64,000 nucleotides of DNA from Streptomyces sp. GSL17-111 (GTDB lineage Bacteria > Actinomycetota > Actinomycetes > Streptomycetales > Streptomycetaceae): contig NZ_JBAJNS010000001.1 of the NCBI RefSeq assembly GCF_037911585.1, positions 5,429,001-5,493,000 of the forward strand, given 5' to 3'. A program made the translations under genes and the position numbers. Shown here piece by piece: positions 8,478 through 17,025 of the stretch (position 1 is its first letter; every line of letters starts with the position of its first letter). The notes under the pieces were generated by a model. The model saw only the letters and a list, made by a program, of their open reading frames with translations. It made no database searches and had not been told where the DNA came from.

Positions 8478-9035
8478 GTGCAGCCCACGGCAGGCTCGGA
8501 CCTCCCGCACACCCGCTCCCGCTCCCCGCACTGGCTGGTCACCGGCGCGGCCCTCGCGGCGCTTCTGGCCGCCGCCGCCTTCGTCCGGCCGGCGGACGCC
8601 GCCGACCCCGCCCCCGGCCCTCTGGGCGGCCCCGACCCGACGCAGGCGCGGTACCCCGTCGACTGCGGCCCGTGGGAGCTGAAGGTCACCGACCGCGCCG
8701 AGGCCGACTTCGACGCCGACGGGCAGGCCGAGACGGTCGCCGTCGTGCGGTGCGCCACCGGCGCGGGGACACCGCCCAGCGGCATGTTCGTCGTCGCGCA
8801 CTCCGCCGACCCCGGCGGCGGGCCCCGCGTCGCCATGACGCTGGTGGAGCCGGCGGACCAGCACAGCGTCGACGGGCTGACGGTGCGCGGCGGCACGATA
8901 GTGGCCACGCTGCGCGGCTACTCCACCCCCGACGTGCCCCGCTGCTGCCCCGACCGTGAGCTCGACGTGCGGTGGCGGTGGCAGGACGGCGCCTTCACCC
9001 GGGACGTCGTCCAGGCGGCGGGCACCCCGGTGTGA
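8478..9035 (+). CDS. Secreted protein of unknown function
   Basis: 185 residues with an export signal: arginines in TRSRS, a hydrophobic run WLVTGAALAALLAAAAFV, and a predicted cleavage after PADA near residue 41. The mature part has four cysteines (DCGPWE, VVRCAT, RCCPDRE), likely disulphide-bonded, and an Asp-rich DFDADGQAETV stretch resembling calcium-binding FG-GAP-like loops. The GTG at 8478 has AGGAG 11 nt upstream. It lies between trmI and a convergent ferredoxin. I do not recognise the family; the DNA composition is like its neighbours and shows no sign of recent transfer. Confidence 0.75.
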   Translation: MQPTAGSDLPHTRSRSPHWLVTGAALAALLAAAAFVRPADAADPAPGPLGGPDPTQARYPVDCGPWELKVTDRAEADFDADGQAETVAVVRCATGAGTPPSGMFVVAHSADPGGGPRVAMTLVEPADQHSVDGLTVRGGTIVATLRGYSTPDVPRCCPDRELDVRWRWQDGAFTRDVVQAAGTPV

Positions 9036-9081
9036 GCGGGCACGGCGCGGCGGGCGGCCCGACGCGTCCGGGCCCGGCGGG

Positions 9082-9390
9082 TCAGTCCGCCTCCGGTCCG
9101 TAGACCTCGACGCCGTCCGTGGCCCGGCGGACGTGGATGCACTCGCCCGGACAGTCCTTCGCGGACTCCGCCACGTCCCGCAGGAGCGGGAGCGGGACCG
9201 GGACCGTCGCCCCGGCCTCGGTGCGCAGCTCGTCGTCCTCACCCTTGACGTAGGCCAGTCCGTCGATGTCCAGCTCGAAGACCTCGGGCGCGTACTGCGC
9301 GCAGATGCCGTCACCGGTGCACAGGTCCTGGTCGATCCAGACCTCCAGTGCGGTCTGCTCGCCGGTCGCTGTCTCGTTCTGCACGGTCAT
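9082..9390 (-). CDS. Ferredoxin, single-cluster (Fer4_15 type)
   Basis: A 102-residue soluble electron carrier. Cluster ligands are C-x5-C in LCTGDGICAQYAPEVFELD and a distal cysteine in DCPGECIHV. This is the pattern of the [3Fe-4S]/[4Fe-4S] ferredoxins that serve cytochromes P450 and related oxygenases. The insertion between the first cysteines and the CPGEC motif is longer than usual. The ATG at 9390 is preceded by AGGGGAC. No P450 or reductase gene is next to it. It converges on the secreted-protein gene and lies upstream of, and divergent from, the ARC ATPase gene. Confidence 0.9.
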   Translation of the reverse strand: MTVQNETATGEQTALEVWIDQDLCTGDGICAQYAPEVFELDIDGLAYVKGEDDELRTEAGATVPVPLPLLRDVAESAKDCPGECIHVRRATDGVEVYGPEAD

Positions 9391-9904
9391 GTCCCCTGCC
9401 GTTTCCTGCGTGGCGTGATCTGACGGGTGCCCGCGTGGACGGGTGTTGACGCCTCCGACGATACCCGCGCGCGGCCGCCCCCGGGCCCCGGGGTCGGGGC
9501 CCGCCCCTCGCCCGCCGTGGCCGGTCCCCGTCCGTCACCGGCGGCCGGTTCCGGCCCCTCCCGGCGCTGCGCGAGCGAGCCGTCATGGGTGGGAACGGCA
9601 CCGCCACCGCGGCCGTGGACCGATCCCCGGGGCCTGATCGGCACGGCTCGCGGGGGGAGTTGGAGGCGCTGGGAGGTGGCGCGTCATCGCAGGTCCGGGC
9701 GGGTGCGTCGATCCCGCGCCCGGGATCCCGTCACCGCCGGTGACCAGGCGATGTTTGACGGGTGGGTATCCCCTTGGCGTGAGGGAGCGCGCAAGGGTGA
9801 AGATCGGACACACCCCGACAGTCTTTGTGATCTAGGGGTTTCAACCACCACGGGCCCAGGTAGGGTCAGGAAGCGTCCAGCTCCCCCAAGAGGAGGTGAG
9901 GACC
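9391..9904. other. Intergenic region between the ferredoxin and arc genes
   Basis: Two divergent genes flank 514 bases with no convincing coding frame. The right end carries the arc promoter and ribosome-binding site described separately; the left end must hold the ferredoxin promoter. I see nothing else in it. Confidence 0.5.
9839..9866 (+). promoter_or_regulatory. Putative promoter of arc
   Basis: TTTCAA at 9839-9844, a 16-nt spacer and TAGGGT at 9861-9866. A short leader with a strong AGGAGGTGAG ribosome-binding site (9891-9900) precedes the GTG start. Confidence 0.5.
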
Positions 9905-11671
9905 GTGGCAGCCCACGACGACGACATCAACCGCGGCCCCCGGCCCGGTCGGGGTTCCGAAGACCCCGACGGCCAGGTCGCATATCTCGAGCAGGAGATC
10001 GCCGTCCTGCGCCGCAAGCTCGCCGACTCTCCGCGGCACACTCGGATTCTCGAGGAGCGGATCGTCGAGCTGCAGACCAACCTCGCCGGTGTCTCCGCGC
10101 AGAACGAGCGGCTCGCCGGCACGCTCCGGGAAGCCCGTGACCAGATCGTCGCCCTGAAGGAGGAGGTCGACCGGCTCGCGCAGCCACCCGCCGGCTTCGG
10201 CGTGTTCCTTCAGGCCAACGAGGACGGTACGGCCGACATCTTCACCGGGGGGCGCAAGCTCCGGGTCAACGTCAGCCCCGGCATCGAGCTCGGGGACCTC
10301 CGCCGGGGGCAGGAGGTGATGCTCAACGAAGCGCTCAACGTGGTCGACGCCATGGAGTTCGAGCGCGCGGGGGACATCGTCACCCTCAAGGAGGTCCTGG
10401 AGGACCGCGAGCGTGCCCTGGTGGTCGGGCACACCGACGAGGAGCGGGTGGTGCGGCTCGCCGAGCCGCTGCTGCAGACGACGCTGCGCGCCGGTGACGC
10501 CCTCCTGCTGGAGCCCCGCTCCGGGTACGTCTACGAGGTCGTGCCCAAGAGCGAGGTCGAGGAGCTGGTCCTCGAAGAGGTTCCGGACATCGACTACACC
10601 AAGATCGGTGGCCTGGGCGGCCAGATCGAGCTGATCCGGGACGCCGTCGAGCTTCCCTACCTCCATCCGGACCTGTTCAAGGAGCACGAGCTGCGTCCGC
10701 CCAAGGGCGTGCTGCTCTACGGCCCGCCCGGCTGCGGCAAGACGCTCATCGCGAAGGCCGTCGCCAACTCCCTGGCGAAGAAGGTCGCCGAGGTCACCGG
10801 CAAGCCCGCCGGGAAGAGCTTCTTCCTCAACATCAAGGGCCCCGAGCTGCTCAACAAGTACGTCGGCGAGACCGAGCGGCACATCCGGCTCGTCTTCCAG
10901 CGGGCCCGGGAGAAGGCCAGCGAGGGCACGCCGGTCATCGTCTTCTTCGACGAGATGGACTCCCTCTTCCGCACCCGCGGCTCGGGTGTCAGCTCGGACG
11001 TGGAGAACACCATCGTCCCGCAGCTGCTCTCCGAGATCGACGGTGTGGAGGGGCTGGAGAACGTCATCGTGATCGGTGCCTCCAACCGCGAGGACATGAT
11101 CGACCCGGCCATCCTGCGCCCCGGCCGTCTCGACGTGAAGATCAAGATCGAGCGTCCCGACGCCGAGGCCGCCAAGGACATCTTCTCCAAGTACCTCACG
11201 TCCACCCTGCCGATCCACACCGACGACCTCGCCGAGCACGCGGGCGACGCCAAGGCGGCGGTCGCCGGGATGATCCAGTCGGTCGTGGAGCAGATGTACG
11301 CGGAGTCCGAGGAGAACCGCTTCCTGGAGGTCACCTACGCCAACGGTGACAAGGAAGTGCTGTACTTCAAGGACTTCAACTCCGGTGCCATGATCCAGAA
11401 CATCGTGGACCGGGCGAAGAAGATGGCCATCAAGGCCTTCCTCGACCACGACCAGAAGGGTCTGCGCGTCTCCCACCTGCTCGCCGCCTGTGTGGACGAG
11501 TTCAAGGAGAACGAGGACCTGCCGAACACCACCAACCCGGACGACTGGGCCCGCATCTCCGGCAAGAAGGGCGAGCGGATCGTCTTCATCCGCACGCTGG
11601 TCACCGGGAAGCAGGGCGCGGACACCGGGCGCTCCATCGACACGGTGGCGAACACCGGTCAGTACCTGTAG
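9905..11671 (+). CDS. arc: Proteasome-associated AAA ATPase (ARC/Mpa)
   Basis: A 588-residue hexameric unfoldase that recognises Pup-tagged proteins and feeds them to the 20S proteasome. An N-terminal coiled coil spans about residues 26-92, the part that binds Pup. Two OB-fold segments follow (100-220), then one AAA module with Walker A GPPGCGKT at 273-280 and Walker B VIVFFDEMD. The C-terminus is GQYL, with the penultimate tyrosine that docks into proteasome alpha-ring pockets. The GTG at 9905 is chosen because AGGAGGTGAG ends 4 nt before it. It opens the arc-dop-pup-prcB-prcA series and ends in a strong terminator. Confidence 0.97.
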   Translation: MAAHDDDINRGPRPGRGSEDPDGQVAYLEQEIAVLRRKLADSPRHTRILEERIVELQTNLAGVSAQNERLAGTLREARDQIVALKEEVDRLAQPPAGFGVFLQANEDGTADIFTGGRKLRVNVSPGIELGDLRRGQEVMLNEALNVVDAMEFERAGDIVTLKEVLEDRERALVVGHTDEERVVRLAEPLLQTTLRAGDALLLEPRSGYVYEVVPKSEVEELVLEEVPDIDYTKIGGLGGQIELIRDAVELPYLHPDLFKEHELRPPKGVLLYGPPGCGKTLIAKAVANSLAKKVAEVTGKPAGKSFFLNIKGPELLNKYVGETERHIRLVFQRAREKASEGTPVIVFFDEMDSLFRTRGSGVSSDVENTIVPQLLSEIDGVEGLENVIVIGASNREDMIDPAILRPGRLDVKIKIERPDAEAAKDIFSKYLTSTLPIHTDDLAEHAGDAKAAVAGMIQSVVEQMYAESEENRFLEVTYANGDKEVLYFKDFNSGAMIQNIVDRAKKMAIKAFLDHDQKGLRVSHLLAACVDEFKENEDLPNTTNPDDWARISGKKGERIVFIRTLVTGKQGADTGRSIDTVANTGQYL

Positions 11672-11681
11672 TGACGACACC

Positions 11682-11726
11682 GTCCGGCTGCGGCATCCCC
11701 CTGCGGGTTGCCGCAGCCGGACCTTT
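11682..11726 (+). terminator. Intrinsic terminator after arc
   Basis: Perfect 14-bp stem (GTCCGGCTGCGGCA at 11682-11695, complement at 11709-11722) followed by CTTTT, one of the few terminators here with a T run. Confidence 0.85.
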
Positions 11727-11899
11727 TCCGACTGACACCGTTCCCGCACCGGCCTCCACGAGGCGCGTCCCGCGGTTAGGCTCGGGCGTACCGGCGTACG
11801 ACGCCGCCGCGTGCCGCACGGGGGCCGTCACGGGACGGCCGCGCGGGCGGGACGTGAGCGCCGGCCGGGCCGCGGCCGGCGTCGGGCAAGGAGGGCCGC

Positions 11900-13411
11900 A
11901 TGACCGTACGGCGCGTGATGGGGATCGAGACCGAGTACGGCATCTCCGTGCCCGGGCATCCCAACGCCAATGCCATGCTCACCTCGTCCCAGGTCGTCAA
12001 CGCCTACGCGGCGGCGATGCACCGGGCGCGCCGCGCCCGATGGGACTTCGAGGAGGAGAACCCGCTGCGTGACGCGCGCGGTTTCGACCTCGCCCGCGAG
12101 GCGGCCGACGCCAGCCAGCTCACCGACGAGGACATCGGCCTCGCGAACGTCATCCTCACCAACGGCGCGCGGCTCTACGTGGACCACGCGCACCCCGAGT
12201 ACAGCGCTCCGGAGGTCACCAACCCCCGGGACGCCGTGCTGTGGGACAAGGCGGGGGAGCGCATCATGGCCGAGGCGGCCCAGCGGGCCGCCGAGGTGCC
12301 CGGGGCGCAGCCCATCCACCTGTACAAGAACAACACCGACAACAAGGGCGCCTCCTACGGCACGCACGAGAACTACCTGATGACGCGCGAGACGCCGTTC
12401 TCGGACATCGTGCGCCACCTGACGCCGTTCTTCGTCTCCCGGCAGGTGATCACCGGCGCGGGCCGGGTCGGCATCGGCCAGGACGGCGGGGAGCACGGCT
12501 TCCAGATCAGCCAGCGGGCGGACTACTTCGAGGTCGAGGTGGGGTTGGAGACGACGCTCAAGCGGCCGATCATCAACACCCGCGACGAGCCGCACGCGGA
12601 CGCCGAGAAGTACCGCAGGCTGCACGTCATCATCGGGGACGCGAACCTCTCCGAGGTCTCCACGTACCTGAAGCTCGGTACCACCTCGCTGGTGCTCTCC
12701 ATGATCGAGGACGGCTTCATCGCCGTCGACCTCGCCGTCGACCAGCCCGTGCGCACCCTGCACCAGGTCAGCCACGACCCGGACCTGCGGCAGTTGGTCA
12801 CGCTCCGCAGCGGCCGGACGCTGACCGCCGTGCAGCTCCAGATGGAGTACTACGAGCTGGCCCGCAAGTACGTCGAGGAGCGCTGGGGCGCGGACGCCGA
12901 CGAGCAGACGACCGACGTCCTCAGCCGCTGGGAGGACACCCTCACCCGGCTGGAGCGCGACCCCATGAGCCTGGCCGGGGAGCTGGACTGGGTGGCCAAG
13001 CGGGAGATCCTGGAGGGCTACCGCCGCCGTGACGGCCTGGACTGGGACGCGGCCCGGCTGCACCTGGTCGACCTCCAGTACGCGGACGTGCGGCCGGACA
13101 AGGGGCTGTACAACCGGCTGGCCGCACGGGGGAAGATGGCCCGCATCCTCGACGAGGACGCCGTCGAGCGCGCCGAGCGCACGCCCCCGGACGACACGCG
13201 CGCCTACTTCCGCGGACGCTGTCTGGAGCAGTACGCCGACGACGTGGCGGCCGCTTCCTGGGACTCGGTGATCTTCGATCTCCCCGGGCGCGACTCGCTC
13301 CAGCGGGTGCCCACGCTGGAGCCCCTGCGCGGCACGCGTGAGCACGTGAAATCACTGCTCGACCGCTGCCGCACGGCGGAGGACCTCGTGCGGGCCTTGT
13401 CCGGACGGTGA
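11900..13411 (+). CDS. dop: Depupylase/deamidase Dop
   Basis: A 503-residue enzyme of the carboxylate-amine ligase fold that removes Pup from substrates and, where Pup ends in Gln, deamidates it. The N-terminus MGIETEYGIS is the nucleotide-binding start of the PafA/Dop family. The Dop-specific loop is visible at about residues 40-75 (RRARWDFEEENPLRDARGFD and onward) and is absent from the PafA encoded at 18310. The catalytic aspartate is in LYVDHAHPEYS. HLYKNNTDNKG and KRPIINTRDEPHAD are the shared active-site segments. ATG 11900 has AAGGAGG upstream; TAGGCT at 11777-11782 is a possible -10 box. The pup gene follows directly. Confidence 0.97.
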   Translation: MTVRRVMGIETEYGISVPGHPNANAMLTSSQVVNAYAAAMHRARRARWDFEEENPLRDARGFDLAREAADASQLTDEDIGLANVILTNGARLYVDHAHPEYSAPEVTNPRDAVLWDKAGERIMAEAAQRAAEVPGAQPIHLYKNNTDNKGASYGTHENYLMTRETPFSDIVRHLTPFFVSRQVITGAGRVGIGQDGGEHGFQISQRADYFEVEVGLETTLKRPIINTRDEPHADAEKYRRLHVIIGDANLSEVSTYLKLGTTSLVLSMIEDGFIAVDLAVDQPVRTLHQVSHDPDLRQLVTLRSGRTLTAVQLQMEYYELARKYVEERWGADADEQTTDVLSRWEDTLTRLERDPMSLAGELDWVAKREILEGYRRRDGLDWDAARLHLVDLQYADVRPDKGLYNRLAARGKMARILDEDAVERAERTPPDDTRAYFRGRCLEQYADDVAAASWDSVIFDLPGRDSLQRVPTLEPLRGTREHVKSLLDRCRTAEDLVRALSGR

Positions 13412-13549
13412 TCCCTCCGAACCGGTAAACCACCGGATTCGCGGGAATGATCGGGGTGGCCACCGTGCGTTGTAGCAATCGAGGAGCCGAAGTCAGTCCC
13501 TGCTTGTAGGGTCTGATCTTGAACGTCGAAGCGGAGCGGGGTGAGGTAC

Positions 13550-13768
13550 ATGGCGACCAAGGACACCGGCGGCGGACAGCAGAAGGCCACGCGTACGACG
13601 GAGGAGACCGACGAGCAGGCGCAGGACGCCCAGGTCTCGGAGGACCTCAAGGAGCGCCAGGAGGCGCTGTCGGACGACGTGGACTCCGTGCTGGACGAGA
13701 TCGACGACGTCCTCGAGGAGAACGCGGAGGACTTCGTGCGGAGCTTCGTCCAGAAGGGCGGCGAGTAG
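13550..13768 (+). CDS. pup: Prokaryotic ubiquitin-like protein Pup
   Basis: The 72-residue disordered tag protein, joined through its C-terminal glutamate to substrate lysines by PafA. The sequence is Gln/Asp/Glu-rich. The helix-forming region that docks to the ARC coiled coil is EDLKERQEALSDDVDSVLDE, and the conserved tail is EDFVRSFVQKGGE. It ends in Glu rather than Gln, so it is ready for ligation without deamidation. ATG 13550 is used, with GGGGTGAGG just before it; an upstream in-frame GTG at 13541 lies within that ribosome site. TAGGGT at 13507-13512 is a plausible -10 box. Confidence 0.98.
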   Translation: MATKDTGGGQQKATRTTEETDEQAQDAQVSEDLKERQEALSDDVDSVLDEIDDVLEENAEDFVRSFVQKGGE

Positions 13769-14084
13769 GGCGGTCCGTCGGCACGCCGGACGTGCCGGCC
13801 GGTCCCCGTCCCGACGGCGGCGCGCGGCCGGGAGCCACCGGCGCGGGCTGCCCCGTCGGCGTGCCGCCCGGCCGACGGCCGGGCGGGTCGGCTGCAGGGC
13901 TGCCGGGGTGCCGGTGTCTCCGCCGTCCGCCCGTCGCGGATCTGCTTCCGGAGTGTGGGTCAAAGATCACGCGCCGGGTAAGGTCCCAGCAGTGCCGCCT
14001 CTCAACGGCGAAGCGGCACGCGGCACTTTCACAGACGCATCCCGGCGCGCCGCGTCGGGCGATCGCCTACCTGGAAGGAAACGC
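13769..14084. other. Gap between pup and prcB
   Basis: 316 bases without a supported gene. It contains a perfect 10-bp hairpin (CCGCCCGGCC at 13864-13873, complement at 13877-13886), a likely terminator after pup. Further on, a TAAGGT box near 13979 probably drives prcBA. A 7-bp stem (GTGCCGC and GCGGCAC) follows in the prcB leader. Confidence 0.5.
13864..13886 (+). terminator. Hairpin after pup
   Basis: Perfect 10-bp GC stem with a GAC triloop, about 95 nt beyond the pup stop and ahead of the prcB promoter region. Confidence 0.5.
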
Positions 14085-14930
14085 GTGGAAGCCAACACTC
14101 GTAGCACCGGGCGTCTGCCGGCTGCCTTCCTGACGCCCGGCTCGTCCTCCTTCATGGACTTCCTGGCCGAGCACGCGCCGGAGCAGCTGCCGGGGAGCCG
14201 TCCGCTGCCGTCGGTGCAGGGAGCCGTGGAGGCCCCGCACGGGACCACGATCGTCGCGGCGACGTACCCCGGCGGCGTGGTCCTCGCCGGTGACCGCCGG
14301 GCCACGATGGGGAACATGATCGCGCAGCGCGACATCGAGAAGGTGTTCCCCGCCGACGAGTACTCGGCCGTCGGCATCGCCGGCACGGCGGGCCTGGCCG
14401 TCGAGATGGTCAAACTCTTCCAGCTGGAGCTCGAGCACTTCGAGAAGGTCGAGGGCGCGCAGCTCTCGCTGGAGGGCAAGGCCAACCGGCTGTCCACGAT
14501 GATCCGCGGCAACCTGGGCATGGCCATGCAGGGCCTGGCCGTGGTGCCGCTGTTCGCGGGGTACGACCCGGACCGCTCCCGGGGGCGCATCTTCTCCTAC
14601 GACGTCACCGGCGGGCGCTCGGAGGAGCCCGGCTTCGCGGCGGTGGGCTCCGGATCGGTGTTCGCACGGGGCTCGCTGAAGAAGCTGCACCGCGCGGAGC
14701 TGTCACAGGAGCAGGCGGCGACGGTCGTCGTCCAGGCGCTGTACGACGCCGCCGACGACGACTCGGCGACCGGCGGCCCGGACCTGGTGCGGCGGATCTA
14801 CCCGGTCGTCGCGGTCATCAACGACGAGGGGTACCGGCGGCTCACCGAGGCGGAGGTCTCCGAGATCGCCCGCTCCGTCCACGAAGGCCGTCTGCAGTAC
14901 CCCGACGGGCCGCAGGCCCCGGTTCTCTAA
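14085..14930 (+). CDS. prcB: Proteasome beta subunit PrcB (precursor)
   Basis: A 281-residue precursor of the catalytic 20S proteasome subunit. A propeptide of 53 residues ends in APHG; autocleavage exposes Thr54 in HG|TTIVAATYPGG as the N-terminal nucleophile, leaving a mature chain of about 228 residues. The active-site lysine region LAGDRRATMGN is intact. The GTG at 14085 has GGAAGGA 5 nt upstream; longer in-frame starts would not have a ribosome site and extend the propeptide beyond the usual length. prcA follows 24 nt downstream, so the two subunits are co-transcribed. Confidence 0.97.
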   Translation: MEANTRSTGRLPAAFLTPGSSSFMDFLAEHAPEQLPGSRPLPSVQGAVEAPHGTTIVAATYPGGVVLAGDRRATMGNMIAQRDIEKVFPADEYSAVGIAGTAGLAVEMVKLFQLELEHFEKVEGAQLSLEGKANRLSTMIRGNLGMAMQGLAVVPLFAGYDPDRSRGRIFSYDVTGGRSEEPGFAAVGSGSVFARGSLKKLHRAELSQEQAATVVVQALYDAADDDSATGGPDLVRRIYPVVAVINDEGYRRLTEAEVSEIARSVHEGRLQYPDGPQAPVL

Positions 14931-14954
14931 GCCCAGGAAGGAACGGGAACGCCG

Positions 14955-15767
14955 GTGTCCACGCCGTTCTATGTCTCGCCCCAGCAGGCCATGGCCGACC
15001 GTGCGGAGTACGCCCGCAAGGGCATCGCGCGCGGCCGCAGCGTGGTGGTGCTCCAGTACGCCGACGGCATCGTGTTCGTCGCGGAGAACCCCTCGCGGGC
15101 CCTGCACAAGGTCAGCGAGATCTACGACCGGATCGCCTTCGCGGCGGTCGGCAAGTACAACGAGTTCGAGAACCTGCGGATCGGCGGTGTCCGCTACGCC
15201 GACCTGCGGGGCTACACCTACGACCGCGACGACGTCACCGCGCGCGGCCTGGCGAACGTCTACGCGCAGACGCTGGGCACGATCTTCTCCAGCGCGGGGG
15301 AGAAGCCCTACGAGGTCGAACTGATCGTCGCGGAGGTCGGGCCGGCCCCGCAGGACGACCAGATCTACCGGCTGCCGCACGACGGCTCGATCGTCGACGA
15401 GCACGGCTCCGTCGCGGTCGGCGGCAACTCCGACCAGATCGGCAGCCACCTCGGGGAGCGGCAGCGCGACGACATGACGCTCGGCGAGGCCCTGCGGCTG
15501 GCCGTCGAGGCCCTCGGCCGGGACAGCAACGGCGGTCGCACCCTGACGGCCGACCAGCTGGAGGTGGCCGTGCTCGACCGCACGCGCCCCCAGCAGCGCA
15601 AGTTCAAGCGGGTGCTGGGCAGCCAGCTGACGCGCCTGCTGGAGGACCCCGCCGCCTCCTCCGACGCCGCGGAGGACGACGACGCCGAGGGTGAGCCGGG
15701 CCCGGCGACGCCCTCGCCGGACCGGTCGGACGCCTCGGGGACGTCCGACACCGACGAGGCGCCCTGA
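14955..15767 (+). CDS. prcA: Proteasome alpha subunit PrcA
   Basis: A 270-residue structural subunit forming the outer rings and gate of the 20S core. The N-terminal gate segment is MSTPFYVSPQQAMADRAEYA, followed by the conserved ARKGIARGRS helix H0 region. No N-terminal threonine is expected or present. The last 50 residues are acidic and Ser/Pro-rich and probably disordered. The GTG start has AGGAACGGGAA upstream. It is the last gene of the prcBA unit, which ends in a 16-bp bidirectional hairpin shared with the convergent LacI gene. Confidence 0.97.
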   Translation: MSTPFYVSPQQAMADRAEYARKGIARGRSVVVLQYADGIVFVAENPSRALHKVSEIYDRIAFAAVGKYNEFENLRIGGVRYADLRGYTYDRDDVTARGLANVYAQTLGTIFSSAGEKPYEVELIVAEVGPAPQDDQIYRLPHDGSIVDEHGSVAVGGNSDQIGSHLGERQRDDMTLGEALRLAVEALGRDSNGGRTLTADQLEVAVLDRTRPQQRKFKRVLGSQLTRLLEDPAASSDAAEDDDAEGEPGPATPSPDRSDASGTSDTDEAP

Positions 15768-15796
15768 CGGGCGGCTGCCCACAGCCCCGCGTCACC

Positions 15797-15840
15797 CCAC
15801 GGTGCCCCGGCCCGCCCGCGCGGCGGCCGGGGCACCGTGG
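15797..15840. terminator. Bidirectional terminator between prcA and the lacI-type gene
   Basis: Perfect 16-bp stem (CCACGGTGCCCCGGCC at 15797-15812, complement at 15825-15840) with a 12-nt loop between convergent genes. Confidence 0.85.
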
Positions 15841-15859
15841 TGACACGGTCATCCCACCG

Positions 15860-16900
15860 TCACGACGCCGCACAGGGCCCTGAGGAGCCTCGGGGGACGA
15901 GGCGGACGGGGAGGAGTGGCGTCGGAGCCTCGCGGCCGTCCAGGACGGCCAGCAGGGCGTGCATGCCGGCGGCGCCGATCTCCTCCCCGGGCAGCCGCAC
16001 GGTGGTCAGCTCGGGCTCCACGGCGGTCGCCAGCGCGAGGTCGTCGAAGCCGGTGACCGAGACGTCCTCGGGGACGCGCAGGCCCAGGCGGCGGGCGGCC
16101 TTGCAGGCCCCGGCGGCGAGCAGGTCGTCGTCGCAGACGAGCGCCGTCGGGCGGGGACGCCCGCGCAGCAGCCGCGCGGCGGCGTGCAGACCCCCGGTGA
16201 CGCTCAGCTCGGCCGCCGCCGTCCGGACGAGCGTGGGGCGCGGCCCTCCTTCCGGCCCGTCGTGCGGCGTCCCGGCGAGTGCCTCGTCCAGCGCCCGCGC
16301 CCGCCCGGCGAACGTCCAGCTGTCGATGCCCGCCGTGAGGTGGGCGATGCGCCGGTGGCCGAGGCCCAGGAGGTGCGCCACGGTCTGCCGCATGCCGTCG
16401 GCCAGGTCGGGGTTGACGGTCGCCGCGGCGGCGGGGTCGTCGGGGCTGCTGTCGAGCATGACGAGCGGCAGCCCGCCCTCGCGCAGGGCGCTGAGGGCGT
16501 GTGCGGCCATGGAGGAGGCGATGACGCCGTCCAGCGTGGCGCGGGCGGACTCGAAGGGGTCGCGGGCCGGGCCGACGCCCTCGGGGGAGGGGTAGAGGAC
16601 CACGCCCAGGTCGTGCTCGGCCGCCACCCGCGCGGCACCGGTGTAGACGCGGGCGAAGAACTCGTTGGTGAGGGCGGGGACGACGAGCAGCGCGGTGCGG
16701 GTGCGGCCGAGGCGCAGACTGCGCGCGGCCTGGTTGGGCCGGTAGCCCAGCTCCCGGGCGGCGGCGCGCACGCTCTCCACCGTGGCGGGGGAGACCCTGC
16801 CGTGCCACTTGTCGCGCAGCACCAGGGAGACGGTCGCCTGGGACACCCCGGCCGTGCGGGCGACGTCGCGGCTGGTGGGCCGGGGGCCGGCAGAGGTCAC
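15860..16900 (-). CDS. LacI-family transcriptional regulator
   Basis: A 346-residue LacI/GalR repressor. The N-terminal helix-turn-helix is SRDVARTAGVSQATVSLVLR and the hinge helix RPNQAARSLRLGRT, followed by a periplasmic-binding-protein-like effector domain ending in VSVTGFDDLALA and LTTVRLP. The effector is probably a sugar or nucleoside, but no residue pattern decides it. The GTG at 16900 has GGACGGAGA upstream. It is divergent from the MFS transporter across 125 bp that hold a perfect inverted repeat, so it most likely controls that transporter and itself. Its position between prcA and pafA interrupts the proteasome locus. Confidence 0.93.
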   Translation of the reverse strand: MTSAGPRPTSRDVARTAGVSQATVSLVLRDKWHGRVSPATVESVRAAARELGYRPNQAARSLRLGRTRTALLVVPALTNEFFARVYTGAARVAAEHDLGVVLYPSPEGVGPARDPFESARATLDGVIASSMAAHALSALREGGLPLVMLDSSPDDPAAAATVNPDLADGMRQTVAHLLGLGHRRIAHLTAGIDSWTFAGRARALDEALAGTPHDGPEGGPRPTLVRTAAAELSVTGGLHAAARLLRGRPRPTALVCDDDLLAAGACKAARRLGLRVPEDVSVTGFDDLALATAVEPELTTVRLPGEEIGAAGMHALLAVLDGREAPTPLLPVRLVPRGSSGPCAAS

Positions 16901-16970
16901 GGCGCGGGTCTCCGTCCTGGGGCACGGCTCCGGGCGGGCCGTCGGATGGACTCGTGGTCAGCGGACATGG

Positions 16971-16997
16971 TACGTATGACCCCGCAGGTTATACGTA
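16971..16997. promoter_or_regulatory. Candidate LacI-family operator
   Basis: Perfect inverted repeat TACGTAT (16971-16977) and ATACGTA (16991-16997), 13 nt apart, in the shared lacI-type/MFS control region and 28 nt upstream of the MFS start. The right arm overlaps an AT-rich TTATAC stretch that could be the MFS -10 box. Confidence 0.55.
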
Positions 16998-17025
16998 AAA
17001 CTGATCAGCGAGAAGGAGTCGCCCC

